Of a DNA stretch of 50,719 nucleotides, positions 43,159 through 50,719 are shown in pieces. A program made the translations under genes and the position numbers. Origin of the DNA: Flavobacterium sufflavum (GTDB lineage Bacteria; Bacteroidota; Bacteroidia; Flavobacteriales; Flavobacteriaceae); contig NZ_SACJ01000017.1 in the NCBI RefSeq assembly GCF_004016525.1, positions 1-50,719 of the forward strand, given 5' to 3'. Positions within the stretch are counted from its first letter, which is position 1; every line of letters starts with the position of its first letter. The notes below the pieces were generated by a model. It searched no databases. It had not been told where the DNA came from and saw only the letters and a list, made by a program, of their open reading frames with translations.

Positions 43159-43989
43159 TTAATTTTTGAATTCGATAGTAACCGCATCGCGATAATTGAG
43201 TCCTAATAAACTGCTTGCAGAACCAATTTTAGAAGGATTGCTTCTAAAAATGGCAATTTCGAGATAACCGGCTTCGTTGAAAATAGCGAGTTTTTCGCCT
43301 TCATAATTCTTAATTGGATATTTATCTGAAATGGCAATCGCTGAATAATTAGGTAATATGGTTTTGATGTTTTTAGTTTTCATCTGGATTTCATACGGTC
43401 GGCCTTTAGCGACTTCCAGAAATTGTTTTTTGGTAATATTGGTCACCACATTCCCAAAATGGTCGATGTAAATAACGTGACCTTTTAGGCTGTTGTTATC
43501 ATTTGCGGTTACGGCTTTCATTTCAGTCACTTCCTTCACCGCATTGATTTCTTTGCCAATTACATTGAGCAAGCCACCTCTGGCAATATGACAGGCCACG
43601 GTTACAAAAACATCCAATCCTGAAGCATCACTGGGCAAACGGTCGTGAATGTTGATGGCTACAATTTTTTGCGGCATTATTTTTTGCGAAAGCATGCTTA
43701 GAATCCCGTTATCGGCAGCAATAAAATAAGAATCATTCCATTGCATTACGATATGTAAATTTTCTTTATTTAATTCCATGTCAACCCCAATGAGGTGTAC
43801 GGTTCCTTTAGGGAAACTGGCATAAGCCGCACTAATTATGTAGCTGGCTTCTACGGTGTTAAATGGATCTATATCATGCGAAATATCAATAATTTGGGCT
43901 TCTGAATATTCAGATAGAATTTTTCCCTTCAATGTACCTACAAAGTGATCTTTCAAGCCGTAATCGGTAGTAAGGGTAATTATTGACAT
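43159..43989 (-). CDS. S-adenosyl-L-methionine hydroxide adenosyltransferase family protein
   Basis: 276 aa, DUF62 family, related to fluorinase and chlorinase. The start IITLTTDYGLKDHFVGTLKG, the HDIDPFNTVEASYI and ADNGILSML segments, and YIDHFGNVVTNI match. Family members hydrolyse SAM to adenosine and methionine. No signal or membrane segments. A physiological link to gldFG is not known; adjacency is probably just conserved order. Confidence 0.92.
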   Translation of the reverse strand: MSIITLTTDYGLKDHFVGTLKGKILSEYSEAQIIDISHDIDPFNTVEASYIISAAYASFPKGTVHLIGVDMELNKENLHIVMQWNDSYFIAADNGILSMLSQKIMPQKIVAINIHDRLPSDASGLDVFVTVACHIARGGLLNVIGKEINAVKEVTEMKAVTANDNNSLKGHVIYIDHFGNVVTNITKKQFLEVAKGRPYEIQMKTKNIKTILPNYSAIAISDKYPIKNYEGEKLAIFNEAGYLEIAIFRSNPSKIGSASSLLGLNYRDAVTIEFKN

Positions 43990-44186
43990 ATTTTTGTTTA
44001 TAACTATTGGTGAAATCTAAACTTAATTTTCATTAAATTTGAGAAATGCAAAGCTAATAATTAGTAAATTCATACAAAGCAAAAAAGCAAAAACAAATTC
44101 TAAATATTAACCAAATAAAACCTAGGTGTACTCACACTATGGATTAGATTTTTAATCGATTTAGTAATACTATAAAACTATACCCT

Positions 44187-45137
44187 TTGAACGAAAGAAT
44201 CATCGAGCTCATAGACATCGCTCCAAAAGAGTTTTGGGGTGCTCAAGACACTCATCTTGAAACCATTAAAAAGTACTATCCAAAATTAAAAATAGTTGCC
44301 AGAGGGACAACTTTAAAAGCATTTGGAGAAAAAGACATACTGGACGAGTTCGAAAGGCGTTTTCAAAGATTAATGCTTCATTTTACCCGCTACAACAACA
44401 TTGATGACAATGTAATTGAGCGCGTAATTTTAGGAGATGTTCAAGACGACAAAAAAATGAGTCCGAATGACAAAATTTTAGTGCATGGAGTAGGGGGCAA
44501 AATTGTAAAAGCCATGACGCCTAACCAGCAATTATTAGTAGATACTATTAACAAAAACGACATGGTTTTTGCAGTAGGACCAGCCGGAACTGGTAAAACT
44601 TATACCGGTGTGGCAATGGCGGTAAAAGCTTTGAAAGAAAAGCAGGTAAAACGCATTATCTTGACGCGTCCGGCGGTAGAGGCAGGGGAGAATTTAGGTT
44701 TTCTTCCAGGGGACATGAAAGAAAAATTAGATCCTTATATGCAACCGCTTTATGATGCTTTGCGCGATATGATTCCGAATGAGAAATTAGAAGATTATAT
44801 TGCAAAAGGAATTATCCAGATAGCACCATTGGCTTTCATGCGCGGACGAACTTTAGATCATGCTTTCGTGATTCTGGACGAAGCTCAAAACACCACGCAT
44901 TCGCAGATGAAAATGTTTCTGACCCGTATGGGAAAAAACGCCAAATTCATGGTAACCGGTGACCCGGGACAGGTTGATTTGCCACGAAGAACCATTTCGG
45001 GACTAAAAGAAGCCTTGTTAGTCCTAAAAGACATTGAAGGAATTGGAATCATCTACCTTGACGACAAAGACATTGTAAGACACCGATTAGTGAAAAAAGT
45101 AATTGATGCTTATAAATACACTGAAAACGTAGATTAA
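44187..45137 (+). CDS. PhoH-family ATPase
   Basis: 316 aa. Start is TTG (NERIIELIDIAPKEFWG follows); no in-frame ATG gives a complete N-terminus. An N-terminal RNA-binding-like region (~1-105) precedes the PhoH ATPase: Walker A VGPAGTGKTYTG, Walker B FVILDEAQNTT, and a terminal GDPGQVDLPRR. PhoH proteins are cytoplasmic ATPases/helicase-like proteins involved in phosphate-starvation or RNA metabolism; the precise role is not settled. A good terminator follows. Confidence 0.92.
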   Translation: MNERIIELIDIAPKEFWGAQDTHLETIKKYYPKLKIVARGTTLKAFGEKDILDEFERRFQRLMLHFTRYNNIDDNVIERVILGDVQDDKKMSPNDKILVHGVGGKIVKAMTPNQQLLVDTINKNDMVFAVGPAGTGKTYTGVAMAVKALKEKQVKRIILTRPAVEAGENLGFLPGDMKEKLDPYMQPLYDALRDMIPNEKLEDYIAKGIIQIAPLAFMRGRTLDHAFVILDEAQNTTHSQMKMFLTRMGKNAKFMVTGDPGQVDLPRRTISGLKEALLVLKDIEGIGIIYLDDKDIVRHRLVKKVIDAYKYTENVD

Positions 45138-45156
45138 ATAAAAATCAATAACAATT

Positions 45157-45180
45157 GCAATAGCAATAGCAATAGCAATA
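45157..45180. repeat. Short tandem repeat (GCAATA)x4
   Basis: Four exact copies of GCAATA lie between the phoH-family gene stop and its terminator. Likely a slippage-generated microsatellite in the 3' UTR, with no obvious function. Confidence 0.8.
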
Positions 45181-45187
45181 ACAAAAG

Positions 45188-45220
45188 ACTACGACTCTAA
45201 TTTTAGGTCGTAGTTTTTTT
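45188..45220 (+). terminator. Rho-independent terminator of the PhoH gene
   Basis: ACTACGAC (45188-45195) pairs with GTCGTAGT (45207-45214), followed by TTTTTT. Confidence 0.85.
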
Positions 45221-45292
45221 ATAGAATTTTTTATGAAGAATCGCTGAAGTGAAATTACCCATAAGTTAATTTGCTGTTATTTCAATAGGTTT

Positions 45293-45326
45293 TTGCTGTG
45301 CTTTCTTTGTATTTTCAATATTTTTG
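45293..45326 (+). promoter_or_regulatory. Promoter of the HAD hydrolase gene
   Basis: TTG (45293-45295) and TATTTTTG (45319-45326) fit the Bacteroidota -33/-7 pattern with a 23-bp spacer. Transcription would start at ~45332, after a possible upstream TTG codon at 45324, which supports the ATG at 45351 as the true start. Confidence 0.5.
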
Positions 45327-45350
45327 CAATTCATTACAGTGAAAGAGAAT

Positions 45351-46181
45351 ATGATAAAAGAAAATATAAAAGTAATTATAAGCGATTTAGACGGGACATT
45401 ATTGAACAGTGACCACCGAATTTCAGATTACACCAAACAGGTTTTTAGAGAATTATACAATCAGAATTATTTAATCATTGTAGCTACAGGGCGTCATCAC
45501 TTGGATGCGATGCCCATAATCGAGACTTTAGGTTTTCCAATTTATCTGGTTACTTCCAATGGGGCCCGAATCCATGCACCCAATAAAGAACTGATTTTTG
45601 CTACCAATATGGAAAGTGAAGCTGTGAAATCGGTTTTAGAAATGGATATTCCGGCTGAATATACTACGGTTCTTTTCAAAGAAAATGTTTGGCAAACCAA
45701 TAAACACAACGATAAATTACTGGAATTTCAAACCGAACTGAATTATGTTCCTGAATTAGTAAACTACAAAGAAGTAACTGATTTTGATGTGATTAAAATA
45801 TTTTTCACCCACGAAAGTCACGGAAAACTAATTGAGTTGAGAGAAATGATTTTGGATAAACATCCGGACACTTTTAGTCATGCTTTTAGTTTGCCGCATT
45901 GTTTGGAATTCATGGACAAATCGGTAGATAAAAGTGTGGCAATTGCGCGTATTTTAGAAATAGAAAATTATCAATTCCATCAGGCGATTTCTTTTGGTGA
46001 TGGTTATAATGACGAAGGAATGTTGAAGGCTACTTCTAAAGGTTTGCTAATGGGGAATGCTCCTGATAGTCTGAAAAATAAATTGTCACATCTGGAAGTT
46101 ATTTCAAAAAATAATGAAGACGGAGTTGCTAATTATTTGGCTGATAAAATATTGAATAATGTGAGTTTGGTAACAAAATAA
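45351..46181 (+). CDS. Cof-type HAD-IIB family hydrolase
   Basis: 276 aa from the ATG at 45351 (GAAAGAGA just upstream). An upstream TTG would add nine residues but lies inside the promoter. HAD motif I is ISDLDGTLLNSDH, motif II is in VATGRH, and motif IV is FGDGYNDEGML; the Cof cap domain lies between (~85-190). These phosphatases dephosphorylate sugar phosphates or nucleotide-type substrates. The substrate is not predictable. Cytoplasmic, monocistronic. Confidence 0.92.
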   Translation: MIKENIKVIISDLDGTLLNSDHRISDYTKQVFRELYNQNYLIIVATGRHHLDAMPIIETLGFPIYLVTSNGARIHAPNKELIFATNMESEAVKSVLEMDIPAEYTTVLFKENVWQTNKHNDKLLEFQTELNYVPELVNYKEVTDFDVIKIFFTHESHGKLIELREMILDKHPDTFSHAFSLPHCLEFMDKSVDKSVAIARILEIENYQFHQAISFGDGYNDEGMLKATSKGLLMGNAPDSLKNKLSHLEVISKNNEDGVANYLADKILNNVSLVTK

Positions 46182-46254
46182 TTTATGCTTACCACAAATT
46201 CACAAATTAGCACAAATTGATATGTTGTAATTTGTGTAGCTCATTTGTCCTTAG

Positions 46255-46425
46255 CTTTCGCAGTCGAGCGTCAAATGTTTGAAGAATGCGTAAAAAGAAA
46301 AACTGTTTGAGCGTAGCGAGTTTTTTTCTTTTAGCATTCGAAAACTAATTTGACCGACGAGGAAGCGCAAGACTTGATTTTTTTGTTTCTTTTTTGATCA
46401 AGCAAAAAAGAAAATAAATCATAAA
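46255..46425. repeat. REP-like intergenic repeat with long imperfect hairpin
   Basis: GTCAAAT…AATGC…AAAAAGAAAAA pairs with TTTTTTTCTTTTAGCATT…ATTTGAC around the loop GAGCGTAGCGAG. Next come CTTGATTTTTTTG and TGATCAAGCAAAAAAG, a second inverted pair. Blocks of this kind are scattered between genes in Flavobacterium genomes. It fills most of the 337-bp gap before purC, where I see no gene. Confidence 0.6.
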
Positions 46426-46453
46426 AGTATTTTGTAATAGAAGTGTAGTTTCC

Positions 46454-46485
46454 TTGTTTTTCTGTCTAAAATAATCCTAAATTTG
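46454..46485 (+). promoter_or_regulatory. purC promoter
   Basis: TTG (46454-46456), a 21-bp spacer and TAAATTTG (46478-46485) match the Bacteroidota consensus; the purC ATG is 34 bp further on. Confidence 0.6.
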
Positions 46486-46518
46486 CATTCTTATAAAATC
46501 AACGCAATACGTATCTAG

Positions 46519-47475
46519 ATGAGTAATACAATCACTACCACTAATTTTAATTTTCCAAATCAAAAATCGGTTTATAGAGGTAAAGTAAGAGAAGTTTATA
46601 ATATTAATGACGAATTATTAGTAATGGTGGCAACCGACAGGCTTTCGGCTTTTGATGTGGTTTTGCCAAAAGGAATTCCTTATAAAGGACAAATTCTAAA
46701 CCAAATTGCTACTAAATTCATGGAATTGACTCAGGATATTGTTCCAAACTGGTTGATTGCTACTCCGGATCCAAGTGTTGCTGTAGGTCATTTATGTGAG
46801 CCTTTCAAGGTAGAAATGGTAATTCGCGGCTATTTGTCAGGTCACGCTTCACGCGAATATGCTCTTGGAAAAAGAGAAATTTGTGGTGTAAAAATGGCCG
46901 AAGGTTTAAAGGAAAATGATAAATTTCCGGAACCTCTTATTACACCTACAACTAAAGCAGATAATGGAGAACACGATGCTGATATTTCCAGAGAAGCAAT
47001 TCTTTCTAAAGGGATCGTGAGCGAAGAAGATTATTTGGTTTTAGAAAAATATACCAGAGATTTGTTTCAAAGAGGAACTGAAATTGCTGCAAGTCGCGGA
47101 TTGATTTTAGTGGATACCAAATATGAATTTGGAAAAACAAAAGAAGGACAAATTGTTTTAATTGACGAAATTCATACTCCGGATTCTTCTCGTTATTTTT
47201 ATGCCGAAGGATATCAGGAAAGACAAAACAACGATGAAGAACAAAAACAATTATCGAAAGAGTTTGTACGTCGTTGGTTAATTGAAAATGGTTTCCAGGG
47301 ACAGGAAGGACAACAAATTCCTGAAATGACTGATGCTTATATCGAAACCGTTTCGGACAGATATATTGAATTATACGAAAACATCATTGGAGAAAAATTT
47401 GTAAAAGCAGATATTTCGAATATTAATGAAAGAATCGAGAAGAATGTTTTGGCTTATTTGGCAAACAACAAATAA
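46519..47475 (+). CDS. purC: Phosphoribosylaminoimidazole-succinocarboxamide synthase (SAICAR synthetase)
   Basis: 318 aa, the longer form common in Bacteroidota. It joins CAIR and aspartate with ATP in purine biosynthesis. Signature parts are YRGKVREVYNINDELLVMVA (the GKVR-Y phosphate loop), DRLSAFDVVLP, RGYLSGHASREY, and LIDEIHTPDSSRYF (metal-binding D-E-H-D-S-R). Cytoplasmic. A single-gene unit with its own promoter and strong terminator. Confidence 0.97.
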   Translation: MSNTITTTNFNFPNQKSVYRGKVREVYNINDELLVMVATDRLSAFDVVLPKGIPYKGQILNQIATKFMELTQDIVPNWLIATPDPSVAVGHLCEPFKVEMVIRGYLSGHASREYALGKREICGVKMAEGLKENDKFPEPLITPTTKADNGEHDADISREAILSKGIVSEEDYLVLEKYTRDLFQRGTEIAASRGLILVDTKYEFGKTKEGQIVLIDEIHTPDSSRYFYAEGYQERQNNDEEQKQLSKEFVRRWLIENGFQGQEGQQIPEMTDAYIETVSDRYIELYENIIGEKFVKADISNINERIEKNVLAYLANNK

Positions 47476-47498
47476 TTTCGATACACCTATATAATTTC

Positions 47499-47534
47499 AA
47501 ACCCGACAGTTTTTTAAAAACTGTCGGGTTTTTT
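47499..47534 (+). terminator. Terminator of purC (bidirectional)
   Basis: AAACCCGACAG (47499-47509) pairs with CTGTCGGGTTT (47521-47531), extended by T/A runs and ending in TTTTTT. The facing DUF2238 gene ends at 47550 on the other strand, so it can serve both. Confidence 0.9.
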
Positions 47535-47549
47535 ATTGAAAAAATGAAT

Positions 47550-48146
47550 TTATAATTTCTGCAATTCCCTATCCTGAACTTTAGAAAATAAAATCAAAGC
47601 TGTAATGGCACCAATAGTGGCAAACAACATATCCGATTGGGTGTCCCAAATATAGCCCTGGGTTCCTAAAAAAGCATCGCCTTGTTCGGCTGTTGCTAGT
47701 GAAACTCCCCATTCAATCCATTCGTAAGCGGCACTAATCGCCAGGCAAATACAAACAATAATAAAATTGAAAAAGCTTTTATTGGTAATTACTTTTTTTC
47801 GAATAAACAATTCTCTGATTATCATGGCTGGAATAAAACCCTGGGCAAAATGTCCCACCTTGTCATAATTGTTTCTGCTTTGATGAAAAATATCCCGGAT
47901 AGAATCAAATAAAGGAACTTCGGCATAGGTATAATGTCCGCCAATGAACAAAATAATACAATGGATGAGTATTAAAAAATAGGTGAAATTGGTAAAACGG
48001 AATTTTTTGAAAGTAAATGTTAAAATCAAAACACCAATGATGGCAGGAATTATTTCGAGAAAACAGGTGAAAACTTCTTTTGGATTGATAATGGACCAAA
48101 TTAAAGTGGTAAAGAAAATAAGGAGCATTAAATAGATGGACTTCAT
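47550..48146 (-). CDS. DUF2238 (YjdF-like) inner-membrane protein
   Basis: 198 aa with about six hydrophobic segments. The core has HYTYAEVPLFDSIRDIF, NNYDKVGHFAQGFIPAM and AAYEWIEWGVSLATAEQGDAF, then GTQGYIWDTQSDML. These match DUF2238, a membrane family of unknown function whose conserved His/Glu/Asp suggest a metal or lipid role. Second half is well conserved; no partner gene is evident. Confidence 0.88.
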   Translation of the reverse strand: MKSIYLMLLIFFTTLIWSIINPKEVFTCFLEIIPAIIGVLILTFTFKKFRFTNFTYFLILIHCIILFIGGHYTYAEVPLFDSIRDIFHQSRNNYDKVGHFAQGFIPAMIIRELFIRKKVITNKSFFNFIIVCICLAISAAYEWIEWGVSLATAEQGDAFLGTQGYIWDTQSDMLFATIGAITALILFSKVQDRELQKL

Positions 48147-48173
48147 AGTATAAATTTAAGAAGTGAATGTAAT

Positions 48174-48212
48174 AAAAAACCGTTTCGATTTTTTAGAACG
48201 AAACGGTTTTTT
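48174..48212. terminator. Strong bidirectional terminator
   Basis: AAAAAACCGTTTCG (48174-48187) pairs perfectly with CGAAACGGTTTTTT (48199-48212). It lies downstream of the M42 peptidase gene (minus strand), past the REP-like block. Confidence 0.85.
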
Positions 48213-48249
48213 AGCCCTGATTACTTCACTTGGTTTCTATTTTCATAGG

Positions 48250-48365
48250 AGTTCAGTGAACTTCGTTTGGAGCGGTATCCTTTTTATTTTTGCTCTCTGA
48301 GCTTGTCGAAGGGAACAAAAATAAAAAGATATAGCGTCCCGATAGCTATCGGGAGGAGGATTAGC
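48250..48365. repeat. REP-like intergenic repeat
   Basis: It contains GTTCAGTGAAC, CCTTTTTATTTTTG facing CAAAAATAAAAAG, the core CTGAGCTTGTCGAAGG (48297-48312) and the perfect 16-bp palindrome CCCGATAGCTATCGGG (48338-48353). The core is shared with the insertion in hsdM at 25497-25518. Blocks of this kind recur in Flavobacterium genomes. Confidence 0.65.
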
Positions 48366-48374
48366 TCCTGAATA

Positions 48375-49463
48375 TTATTTAAAATAAGAAAAAGTTTCGT
48401 TATTTTCTATTTTAAGTATAGTTTCATAAATCAATTTGATAACATTTTCAACATCTTCTTTATGTACCATTTCAACAGTGGTGTGCATGTAACGCAACGG
48501 AAGTGAGATCAAAGCCGAAGCCACTCCTCCATTACTATAAGCAAAAGCATCAGTATCAGTCCCGGTTACGCGAGAAGAAGCTAAACGCTGAAAAGGAATT
48601 TCTTTTTCTTCGGCAGTATTGATAATTAAGTCTCTCAAATTGTTTTGTACCGCTGGAGCATAAGTAACAACAGGGCCTTTACCAATTTTAGTTTCTCCTT
48701 CGATTTTTTTATCAATCATTGGAGTGGTAGAATCATGACATACATCGGTAATAATGGCTACGTTTGGTTTGATGGTATTGGTAATCATTTCAGCACCACG
48801 CAAGCCTACTTCTTCCTGAACAGCATTCGTTATATATAATCCAAAAGGCAGTTTTACTTTATTTTCATGCAAAAGGCGGGCCACTTCAGCAATCATAAAA
48901 CCTCCCATGCGGTTGTCGATAGCGCGACAAACAAATTTGTTTTCGTTCAAAATCACAAATTCATCAGGATAAGTAATCACGCAGCCTACATGGACGCCTA
49001 GTTTTTCAACTTGTTCTTTAGTTTCGCAACCTAAATCAATAAAAATGTTACTGATTTTTGGATTTTCTTCTTTATCTCTATTTCTGGTGTGAATGGCAGG
49101 CCATCCAAAAACACCTTTTACGATTCCGTTTTTAGTGTGAATGTTTACACGTTTTGAAGGTGCAATTTGGTGATCAGAACCTCCATTTCTAATTACGTAA
49201 ATCAAACCATCTTCGGTAATGTAATTTACATACCAGGAAATTTCATCGGCATGACCTTCAATGACAACTTTAAAAGGAGCATCTGGATTGATAATTCCCA
49301 CGGCTGTTCCGTAGGTATCGGTGATAAAAGTATCAACATAAGGTTTTAGATACTCCATCCATATTTTTTGACCGCTACTTTCGTAACCTGTTGGTGAAGC
49401 ATTATTAAGGTAGCTTTCTAAAAAAGCCATTGAATCATTGTTTAGTATTGATTTTGTACTCAT
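48375..49463 (-). CDS. M42-family metallo-aminopeptidase
   Basis: 362 aa. Metal ligands typical of M42/M20-related co-catalytic zinc peptidases are visible: EGHADEISW (His, Asp), AIDNRMGG (Asp), QEEVGLRGAE (Glu-Glu) and ITDVCHD (Asp), with a late His in LRYMHTTVEMVH. These tetrahedral (TET) aminopeptidases trim peptides in the cytoplasm; some are annotated as glutamyl aminopeptidase or endoglucanase M. No signal peptide. It stands alone on the minus strand and is divergent from the DUF4294 gene. Confidence 0.93.
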   Translation of the reverse strand: MSTKSILNNDSMAFLESYLNNASPTGYESSGQKIWMEYLKPYVDTFITDTYGTAVGIINPDAPFKVVIEGHADEISWYVNYITEDGLIYVIRNGGSDHQIAPSKRVNIHTKNGIVKGVFGWPAIHTRNRDKEENPKISNIFIDLGCETKEQVEKLGVHVGCVITYPDEFVILNENKFVCRAIDNRMGGFMIAEVARLLHENKVKLPFGLYITNAVQEEVGLRGAEMITNTIKPNVAIITDVCHDSTTPMIDKKIEGETKIGKGPVVTYAPAVQNNLRDLIINTAEEKEIPFQRLASSRVTGTDTDAFAYSNGGVASALISLPLRYMHTTVEMVHKEDVENVIKLIYETILKIENNETFSYFK

Positions 49464-49545
49464 AAAAATAATTTTTCGCTAAATTATAAATTTGCTATTA
49501 CAGTTGTATAGATATTGCATAATTTTACAGCAAAATATTACCTTT

Positions 49546-50223
49546 ATGAAATCGATTTATTTTTTAATATTCTTTTTATTAATTTCATGTCTTGGATTTA
49601 GTCAGGGGGTCGTGCCTTATGATCCAAATGCCATGGGATATGTGCTGACAGAAAAGGATAGTTTATTAAATGACACCATAAAATTGCCTGAAATTATTAT
49701 TTCAAAAGAGAAACTGGATCCTGAAGCTCAAAAACAATATTTGATTTTACAAAACAGGGTTTATAGAACCTATCCTTACGCTAAATTGGCTGCCGATAGA
49801 TTGACGAATTTAAATAAAGGTATGGCTCGCCTTACTTCTGAAAGAGAAAAGAAAAGGTATTTTAAAATTGTGGAAGACTATCTTACTAATGAGTTTGAGG
49901 CAAGGCTTAAAAAACTGTCCCGTAGTCAGGGTCGTATTTTAGTCCGGTTGATTCATAGACAAACAGGAACCACAACCTATGAACTGATAAAGACATTAAA
50001 AAGCGGATGGAAAGCTTTTTGGTCTAACACAGCTGCCAGTATGTTTGATATAGATTTAAAATCCCAATATGCGCCTTTCGAATCTAATGAGGATTATTTG
50101 ATAGAAAACATTCTTAAAGATGCCTTTGAATCGGGTAGATTGCAGAATCAACCGGCAGCAACACCGGTAGATGTAGATAAGTTAAATGAATACTGGGATT
50201 CCAAATTATCTACAAAACCATAA
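49546..50223 (+). CDS. DUF4294-domain exported protein
   Basis: 225 aa from the ATG at 49546. An upstream in-frame TTG would add 18 residues, but a signal peptide (MKSIYFLIFFLLISCLGFSQ) begins exactly at this ATG. The core LPEIIISKEKLDPEAQKQYL, then RVYRTYPYAKLAADRL and QGRILVRLIHRQTGTTTYEL, matches DUF4294, a Bacteroidota family without known function. The signal region contains a Cys but no clear lipobox. A terminator follows 28 bp after the stop. Confidence 0.88.
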   Translation: MKSIYFLIFFLLISCLGFSQGVVPYDPNAMGYVLTEKDSLLNDTIKLPEIIISKEKLDPEAQKQYLILQNRVYRTYPYAKLAADRLTNLNKGMARLTSEREKKRYFKIVEDYLTNEFEARLKKLSRSQGRILVRLIHRQTGTTTYELIKTLKSGWKAFWSNTAASMFDIDLKSQYAPFESNEDYLIENILKDAFESGRLQNQPAATPVDVDKLNEYWDSKLSTKP

Positions 50224-50250
50224 ATTCTAAATTACACCTTAAATATAAAG

Positions 50251-50287
50251 AAGCTCGTACTATAATTATAGTATGAGCTTTTTTTTT
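50251..50287 (+). terminator. Terminator of the DUF4294 gene
   Basis: AAGCTC-G-TACTATAATTATAGTA-T-GAGCTT forms a near-perfect stem (one G-T pair), followed by TTTTTTT. Confidence 0.85.
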
Positions 50288-50315
50288 GGAGCTGTTTCCT
50301 GCTATTCACTACAAT

Positions 50316-50410
50316 CTTTCTTGACTAAAGGTCGTCAAGAAAGGATTTTCACTACTATCGGGGCTAGGGATTGTGCTAGAAATGGCGATATGCACTATTG
50401 TATAATAGTG
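50316..50410. repeat. Intergenic hairpins in the gap after the DUF4294 gene
   Basis: CTTTCTTGAC (50316-50325) pairs with GTCAAGAAAG (50334-50343), and CACTATT (50393-50399) with AATAGTG (50404-50410). The rest of 50411-50580 looks like worn intergenic repeat (CTCCGTGTTTTTCTTGGCG, ATCTCTGCGGTACA). No coding region was seen in this 496-bp gap. Confidence 0.5.
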
Positions 50411-50586
50411 TAGTTTGTTAGAAAACCTTAGCGAATCTCCGTGTTTTTCTTGGCGTATCTCTGCGGTACAGCCATAAAAAGCTGAGTTCTTCTGTCTAAA
50501 ACCTTACAAAACTAAAAAACGGCTAAAAATAAGTTGCATGTTATCAGTAGATTAAAAAATACTTTCAAAATAGTTTCGAAAAGTTA

Positions 50587-50616
50587 TTGTCAAAACGAAT
50601 AAAGGTTCTACTTTTG
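50587..50616 (+). promoter_or_regulatory. Strong promoter, probably of an rRNA operon beyond the window
   Basis: TTG (50587-50589), a 19-bp spacer and TACTTTTG (50609-50616) match the Bacteroidota consensus, followed by CACCCGCAACAACG. The untranslated, A/T-rich leader that follows (TTCTTTAAAATACTGACAAA…) resembles flavobacterial rRNA leaders. The gene itself is outside the window, so the target is inferred. Confidence 0.5.
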
Positions 50617-50719
50617 CACCCGCAACAACGCATACGTTCTTTAAAATACTGACAAACATTAAATCGGAATTAGAGATTTATTTCTTTAAAAAAAAGGTTT
50701 AAAAAAGTTTGTGAGATTT

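Overview
The window looks like a chromosomal segment of a Flavobacterium-type member of the Bacteroidota. The evidence is low GC, gliding genes gldF/gldG, TAnnTTTG -7 promoter elements, a DUF4294 protein, and typical flavobacterial versions of dnaN, mnmE, purC and phoH. No tRNA or rRNA gene is inside it, but the last ~100 bases look like an rRNA-type promoter and leader running off the right end.

Region 1 (1-9.4 kb) is a plant-polysaccharide locus. On the minus strand lie a partial GH35 and a GH42 beta-galactosidase (operon 1), a GH28-like beta-helix hydrolase and a secreted alpha/beta-hydrolase (operon 2), and a LacI-family regulator. Divergent from the regulator are kduI and kduD, the galacturonate-catabolism enzymes. 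Both minus-strand operons carry the same 27-bp motif exactly 15 bp upstream of a TAnnTTTG element. The kdu promoter overlaps an 18-bp perfect palindrome that fits a LacI-family operator. Together this suggests regulated use of pectic galactan / rhamnogalacturonan-type substrates.

Region 2 (9.6-13.0 kb) holds an mprF-type gene frameshifted at a run of ten Ts near its 3' end, followed by a DUF998 membrane protein.

Region 3 (13,017-35,128) appears to be one ~22-kb integrated mobilizable island. Its integrase lies next to the 3' end of mnmE. An 18-bp near copy of the mnmE terminus is found at 13,017-13,034, and matching decamers (probable integrase arm sites) sit just inside both ends. From left to right the island carries: a HipBST-like toxin-antitoxin set with three operators spaced exactly 40 bp; an AbiEi antitoxin whose AbiEii toxin is reduced to a short remnant; an unrecognised two-gene unit (soluble protein plus four-helix membrane protein); a GIY-YIG-like protein; a type I restriction-modification operon (hsdM-hsdS-hsdR) with a secreted trypsin-like protease and a putative outer-membrane protein spliced between hsdS and hsdR; a 12-bp iteron-like array; MobB/MobC-type mobilization genes with a possible oriT; a primase-like gene; a DUF3987 protein; an excisionase-like HTH protein; an unknown protein; and the tyrosine integrase. 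No type IV secretion genes are present, so transfer would need a helper.

Region 4 (35.1-50.7 kb) is ordinary core genome: mnmE, a tandem universal stress protein, a MutS-like membrane ATPase, dnaN, gldG/gldF, a SAM hydroxide adenosyltransferase, a PhoH ATPase, a HAD phosphatase, purC, a DUF2238 protein, an M42 peptidase and a DUF4294 protein. Strong hairpin terminators and two REP-like intergenic repeats lie among them.

The most novel-looking items are the protease/barrel pair embedded in the type I R-M operon, the unknown 322-aa plus 4-TM pair beside it, and the island's use of the mnmE 3' end.
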